A stretch of DNA of 23,653 bases from Mayfieldus sp038317345 (GTDB taxonomy: Bacteria; Actinomycetota; Thermoleophilia; Solirubrobacterales; 70-9), in NCBI GenBank assembly GCA_038317345.1, contig JBBQBH010000043.1, positions 1 through 23,653 on the forward strand, written 5' to 3'. Positions 21,129 to 23,653 of the stretch are shown in pieces (position 1 is the stretch's first letter; every line of letters begins with the position of its first letter). A model generated the notes under the pieces. That model searched no databases. It saw nothing but the letters and a program-made list of their open reading frames with translations, and was not told where the DNA came from. The position numbers were made by a program, and so were the translations under genes.

Positions 21129-22438
21129 GCTCACGGGGGGAACGGGCGTCTGGATGGCGCCTTTGGCTGGCCATGCTGGCGGCGCTGGTTCTCACGCTGG
21201 CGCTGCCCGCGGTTGCCGGGGCGAAGGGCAACCGGCATGGGCCGCCGAAGCTCGACGCCCGCGCCTGGTTACTGGTCGACGGTCGCACCGGCGAGACGCT
21301 GACCGGCCACGCCCCCGCGCGCGAGCTGCCGATCGCCAGCGCGACCAAGTTGATGACCGCGCACCTGGCCTTGGAGAACCTGCCACTTGGCAAGCGGGTG
21401 CGGATGGACCCATACACGGCGATCCCCGGTGAGTCGCTGCTCGGCGTGCCGGCCGGGACGCCGATCAGCGTCCGCGACCTTCTCGACTCGCTGGTCCTGC
21501 AGAGCGCCAACGACTCGGCCCACACACTGGCTCAGGTGGTCGGGGGAACCCAGCAACGCTTCGTCGCCGAGATGAACCGCTCGGCGGCCGCGTTGGGGCT
21601 GGCCGACACCCACTACAGCAACCCGATCGGCCTCGATTCTCCGGGCAATTACTCCAGCGCCCGGGATCTCGCTGCACTGGCGGGTCGTCTGCTTGGCAAC
21701 CGCACCTTCGCGCGGATCGCGGACTCCTCGAGCGCCGTACTGAGCAGCCTGCATCCGCGGTTGACGATCGGCACCCGCAACACGTTGTTGCGGGCACCGT
21801 GGGTGACCGGTGTGAAGACCGGGCACACTCTCGGTGCCGGCTATGTGGAGGTGGGGTCGGGGCGGCGAAAGGGCGTGGAGCTGATCTCGGTCGTGCTGGG
21901 GGCACCCAACGAGGAGCAGCGCGACGACGAGAGCCTTGACCTCCTCGACTACGGATTTGCCCAGTACCGAACCCGGCACCCGGTGCGGACCGGTGAGGTG
22001 ATCGCCAACCCCTCGATCCGCTACTCGGGCGGCGAGCTGCCGCTCCGCGCGGCGCACCCGATAACGGTTGGCGTGCGCCGCGGGCAGCGCCTACAGACTT
22101 CCCTTCGTGCCCCCGATCGGGTGACCGGCCCGATCCGCAGGGACAAGCAGCTGGGCAGGGTCACGGTGGTCGTCGACGGACGGGTTGCCGGTAGCGCCGC
22201 AGTGCTGGCCTCACGCTCGATCCCCAAGGCAAGCACCTTCGACAGGCTCCGCAGCCACGCCGTGATTGTGCTTGCGTTGATAGCGGTTGCCGCGTTCGCG
22301 ATACTGATTGTCGTGCTCGCGGTGCGCCGCCGAAGGCGGGGGCGCCGTCCGAGTGAGGAGGAGATGCAAAGCAGTCGCGAGATCAGGCGGAAGAGCCGCG
22401 AGCAGCAACGCAGCGGTGAGCGGGGGGTGCGGCGATGA
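21125..22438 (+). CDS. dac: D-alanyl-D-alanine carboxypeptidase (S11 family, PBP5/6-like)
   Basis: Trims the terminal D-Ala from peptidoglycan stem peptides outside the cell. Counting from ATG 21173, the three penicillin-binding motifs are S-x-x-K at Ser56-Lys59 (IASATKLMTA), S-x-N at Ser111-Asn113 (LQSANDSAH) and KTG at 215-217 (GVKTGHT). A C-terminal membrane helix (about 363-384) is followed by a basic Arg-rich tail, so it is anchored at the C-terminus by a true span rather than an amphipathic helix. From ATG 21173 the signal peptide lacks a positively charged n-region; the CTG at 21125, overlapping the LysM stop (CTGA), supplies three Arg residues and a normal signal peptide. The gene is coupled to the kinase downstream by ATGA. 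The start remains uncertain. Confidence 0.9.
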   Translation: MSSRGERASGWRLWLAMLAALVLTLALPAVAGAKGNRHGPPKLDARAWLLVDGRTGETLTGHAPARELPIASATKLMTAHLALENLPLGKRVRMDPYTAIPGESLLGVPAGTPISVRDLLDSLVLQSANDSAHTLAQVVGGTQQRFVAEMNRSAAALGLADTHYSNPIGLDSPGNYSSARDLAALAGRLLGNRTFARIADSSSAVLSSLHPRLTIGTRNTLLRAPWVTGVKTGHTLGAGYVEVGSGRRKGVELISVVLGAPNEEQRDDESLDLLDYGFAQYRTRHPVRTGEVIANPSIRYSGGELPLRAAHPITVGVRRGQRLQTSLRAPDRVTGPIRRDKQLGRVTVVVDGRVAGSAAVLASRSIPKASTFDRLRSHAVIVLALIAVAAFAILIVVLAVRRRRRGRRPSEEEMQSSREIRRKSREQQRSGERGVRR

Positions 22439-23391
22439 TCATCACCGTCACCCTCAATGCCGCGATCGACCGCACGATGGCGGTGCCCAACTTTCGCCAG
22501 GGCAACCGACACCGCTCGGTGGAGAGCCGCAACGTCGCCGGCGGCAAGGGGATCAACGTTGCGCGGGCGCTCGCGCGTTTGGGCAGACCCGTGATCGCCA
22601 CCGGTCTCGCCGGGGGCCCGACTGGCCAGCGCCTGATCGAGGAGCTGGCCGAGGAGTCGATCCTCAACGACTTCACCCCGATCGCCGAGGAATCGCGAAT
22701 CAATCTTGCGGTGATCGACCCGACCTCCGGAGAACAGACCGAGATCAACGAGCGCGGCCCCGAGGTGACCGCCCAGGAGATCGATACGTTCCTCGACCGC
22801 CTCGACTACCTGGCCCGTGGGGCGAGCATGTGCGTGCTGGCCGGCAGCCTCCCGCCCGGCGTCGAGCCGGACCTCTACGCGCGCATAATTCGCGAGCTGA
22901 GCCAGCGCGGCGTCACCGTGGTGCTCGATTCGGAGGGCGAGCCGATGCAGGCCGGGGTGCGCGCCGGCCCCTCGGTGATCACGCCCAACGTGCTCGAAGC
23001 CGAGGAGCTGGTCGGGCACGAGTTCGAGGGGCCCGGCGACCTCGCCTCGGGGCTCGGTCAGCTGCTCGAGCTCGGTGCCAGCGAGGTGATCGTGACGCGC
23101 TCCGAGGGCTGCGTGGCAGCAGTTGGACCGCCGAGCGAGCGAACCTTCTATGAGGTGCGGACCGAGCCGATGGAGCCGGTCGCCACGGTCGGCTCGGGCG
23201 ACGCATTCCTGGCCGGCTACGTGGCGGCGCGATACACCGGAGCGCCTGCGAGCGAATGCCTCGCCCTCGGAGTCGCATGTGGCGCCGAGTCCACCCAGCA
23301 CTTCGGAGCCGGGTCCGTCGACCCCGATCAGGTGGAGCGGATCCTCGCCGACATCCAGGTGCGCGAGCTGGAGGTACCGGCAAGGGTCTAG
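22435..23391 (+). CDS. PfkB-family sugar-phosphate kinase (1-phosphofructokinase-like)
   Basis: A 318-residue ribokinase-fold enzyme of the 1-phosphofructokinase/tagatose-6-phosphate kinase branch. Typical are the N-terminal ITVTLNAAIDRT, the substrate-binding NVAGGKGINVARAL (33-46), the LAGSLPPGV segment (135-143), ITPNVLEAEEL (182-192) and the PfkB signature with catalytic Asp256 in TVGSGDAFLAGY. It would phosphorylate fructose 1-phosphate, tagatose 6-phosphate or fructose 6-phosphate; no PTS fruA gene is nearby, which leaves the substrate open. The ATG overlaps the preceding stop by four bases (ATGA), yet it shares no obvious pathway with cell-wall genes. Confidence 0.9.
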   Translation: MIITVTLNAAIDRTMAVPNFRQGNRHRSVESRNVAGGKGINVARALARLGRPVIATGLAGGPTGQRLIEELAEESILNDFTPIAEESRINLAVIDPTSGEQTEINERGPEVTAQEIDTFLDRLDYLARGASMCVLAGSLPPGVEPDLYARIIRELSQRGVTVVLDSEGEPMQAGVRAGPSVITPNVLEAEELVGHEFEGPGDLASGLGQLLELGASEVIVTRSEGCVAAVGPPSERTFYEVRTEPMEPVATVGSGDAFLAGYVAARYTGAPASECLALGVACGAESTQHFGAGSVDPDQVERILADIQVRELEVPARV

Positions 23392-23417
23392 CCGGCCGCC
23401 GCGTCCCGGCGGGCCGG
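23392..23417 (+). terminator. GC-rich hairpin after the PfkB-family gene
   Basis: CCGGCCGCCG (23392-23401) pairs with the arm at 23407-23417, ten pairs with one bulged G, loop CGTCC, beginning at the base after the stop. It is followed by TTCC only. Confidence 0.55.
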
Positions 23418-23422
23418 TTCCG

Positions 23423-23428
23423 TACAAT
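23423..23428 (+). promoter_or_regulatory. -10-like TACAAT box
   Basis: TACAAT differs from TATAAT at one base and is the best -10 match in the right half. It lies directly after the PfkB-gene hairpin and about 53 bases before the intrinsic terminator at 23481. No -35 consensus is visible. It could start a short RNA or the guaB3 leader. Confidence 0.45.
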
Positions 23429-23434
23429 CAATTG

Positions 23435-23502
23435 GGCGATGCGATTCGGCTCCCGAAAGCCGCAAACAGCCACCTTTTTGCCCCGCCGCGGCGGGGTTTT
23501 TT
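23435..23502 (+). ncRNA. Candidate short RNA or guaB3 leader with terminator
   Basis: Between the TACAAT box and the terminator lie about 67 bases with two mutually exclusive small hairpins: CGGCT/AGCCG and TTCGG/CCGAA share the same bases near 23445-23463. The segment has no open frame of note. It may be an independent small RNA or an attenuated 5' leader of the guaB3 gene. No known RNA family is recognised. Confidence 0.3.
23481..23502 (+). terminator. Canonical intrinsic terminator
   Basis: CCCCGCCGCGGCGGGG (23481-23496) is a perfect palindrome forming a GC stem, followed by six T (23497-23502). It is the only textbook rho-independent terminator outside coding sequence in this window. It lies 52 bases before the guaB3 ATG. 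Confidence 0.92.
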
Positions 23503-23554
23503 CGTCCGCGCCCACGCATAGCCTGGATACTCACCGCCAGCCCTGGAGGCCCTG

Positions 23555-23653
23555 ATGGAGATCGATATCGGTCGAGGGAAAAAGGGTCGGCGCGCCTACG
23601 GATTCGACGACATCGCGATCGTCCCGTCGCGCCGGACCCGCGATCCCGATGAC
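23555..23653 (+). CDS. guaB3: GuaB3 family IMP dehydrogenase-related protein (5' part only)
   Basis: The first 33 codons of a gene that continues past the window edge. The N-terminus EIDIGRGKKGRRAYGFDDI followed by AIVPSRRTRDPDD matches the start of GuaB3-type proteins of actinobacteria, which resemble IMP dehydrogenase but lack the CBS domains; some act on GMP (reductase activity) and others have unclear roles. GGAGG (23545-23549) precedes the ATG by five bases and fixes the start. GATACT (23526-23531) could be its own -10 box after the terminator. Confidence 0.85.
   Translation, partial: MEIDIGRGKKGRRAYGFDDIAIVPSRRTRDPDD

Noticed and set aside
22021..23427. 468-codon minus-strand open frame opposite the carboxypeptidase and kinase genes
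   Set aside because: Spans two unrelated well-supported genes and has no family features.
1..23653. Search for tRNA, rRNA, CRISPR arrays, insertion sequences, toxin-antitoxin pairs and phage genes
   Set aside because: No matching sequence patterns were found by eye; covariance and profile searches could still reveal a weak RNA.

Overview
The window is a GC-rich bacterial chromosome segment, most likely from an actinobacterium of the class Thermoleophilia (Solirubrobacterales-like). Pointers are the gene content (DUF1802, DUF1152, subfamily-2 PyrF, TldD/TldE pair, a single HU, a GuaB3-type start at the right edge), frequent GTG/TTG starts, and many TGATG/ATGA overlaps. The taxonomic placement is inference. 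I see no rRNA, tRNA, CRISPR array, insertion sequence or phage module; it reads as core and near-core chromosome.

Left part (1-8763, all genes on the minus strand). After about 375 bases without a convincing gene come DUF1152 and DUF1802 proteins in one unit. An operon follows with hydantoinase/oxoprolinase subunits HyuA and HyuB and an alpha/beta hydrolase. Arrays of 7-base repeats built on CTAG flank hyuB. Upstream lie a small Cys/His-rich protein of unknown function, bounded by a 14-bp hairpin, and L-aspartate oxidase (NadB, NAD synthesis).

Middle (8757-13658). A histone-deacetylase-family hydrolase runs rightward, divergent from nadB and overlapping its possible start. Convergent with it is a two-gene unit: a 734-residue coiled-coil protein with tandem repeats of about 75 residues and a C-terminal ComEA-like helix-hairpin-helix domain, followed by a coupled single-pass membrane protein. 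A GT4-like glycosyltransferase (minus) and a Flp-type pilin (plus) follow, divergent from each other.

Right part (13731-23653, nearly all plus strand). RNase PH, XTP/dITP pyrophosphatase and a cation-diffusion-facilitator transporter overlap stop-to-start. A 49-residue membrane microprotein lies antisense just after them. Next are a Roadblock-like protein, a 73-residue unknown, TldD and TldE as a coupled set; then HU and PyrF (which appears to start on CTG); then a membrane-anchored LysM protein, a D-Ala-D-Ala carboxypeptidase (also a possible CTG start) and a PfkB-family sugar-phosphate kinase. The window ends with a strong intrinsic terminator, a possible short RNA, and the first 33 codons of a GuaB3-type gene.

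No spectacular new system is evident. The best leads are the six-frame-stop CTAG heptamer arrays, the repeat-built coiled-coil/HhH protein with its membrane partner, a recurring TANNNT box 6-8 bases before start codons (leaderless mRNAs), non-standard CTG starts, two unlisted-type small membrane proteins, and the short transcript-like unit before guaB3.
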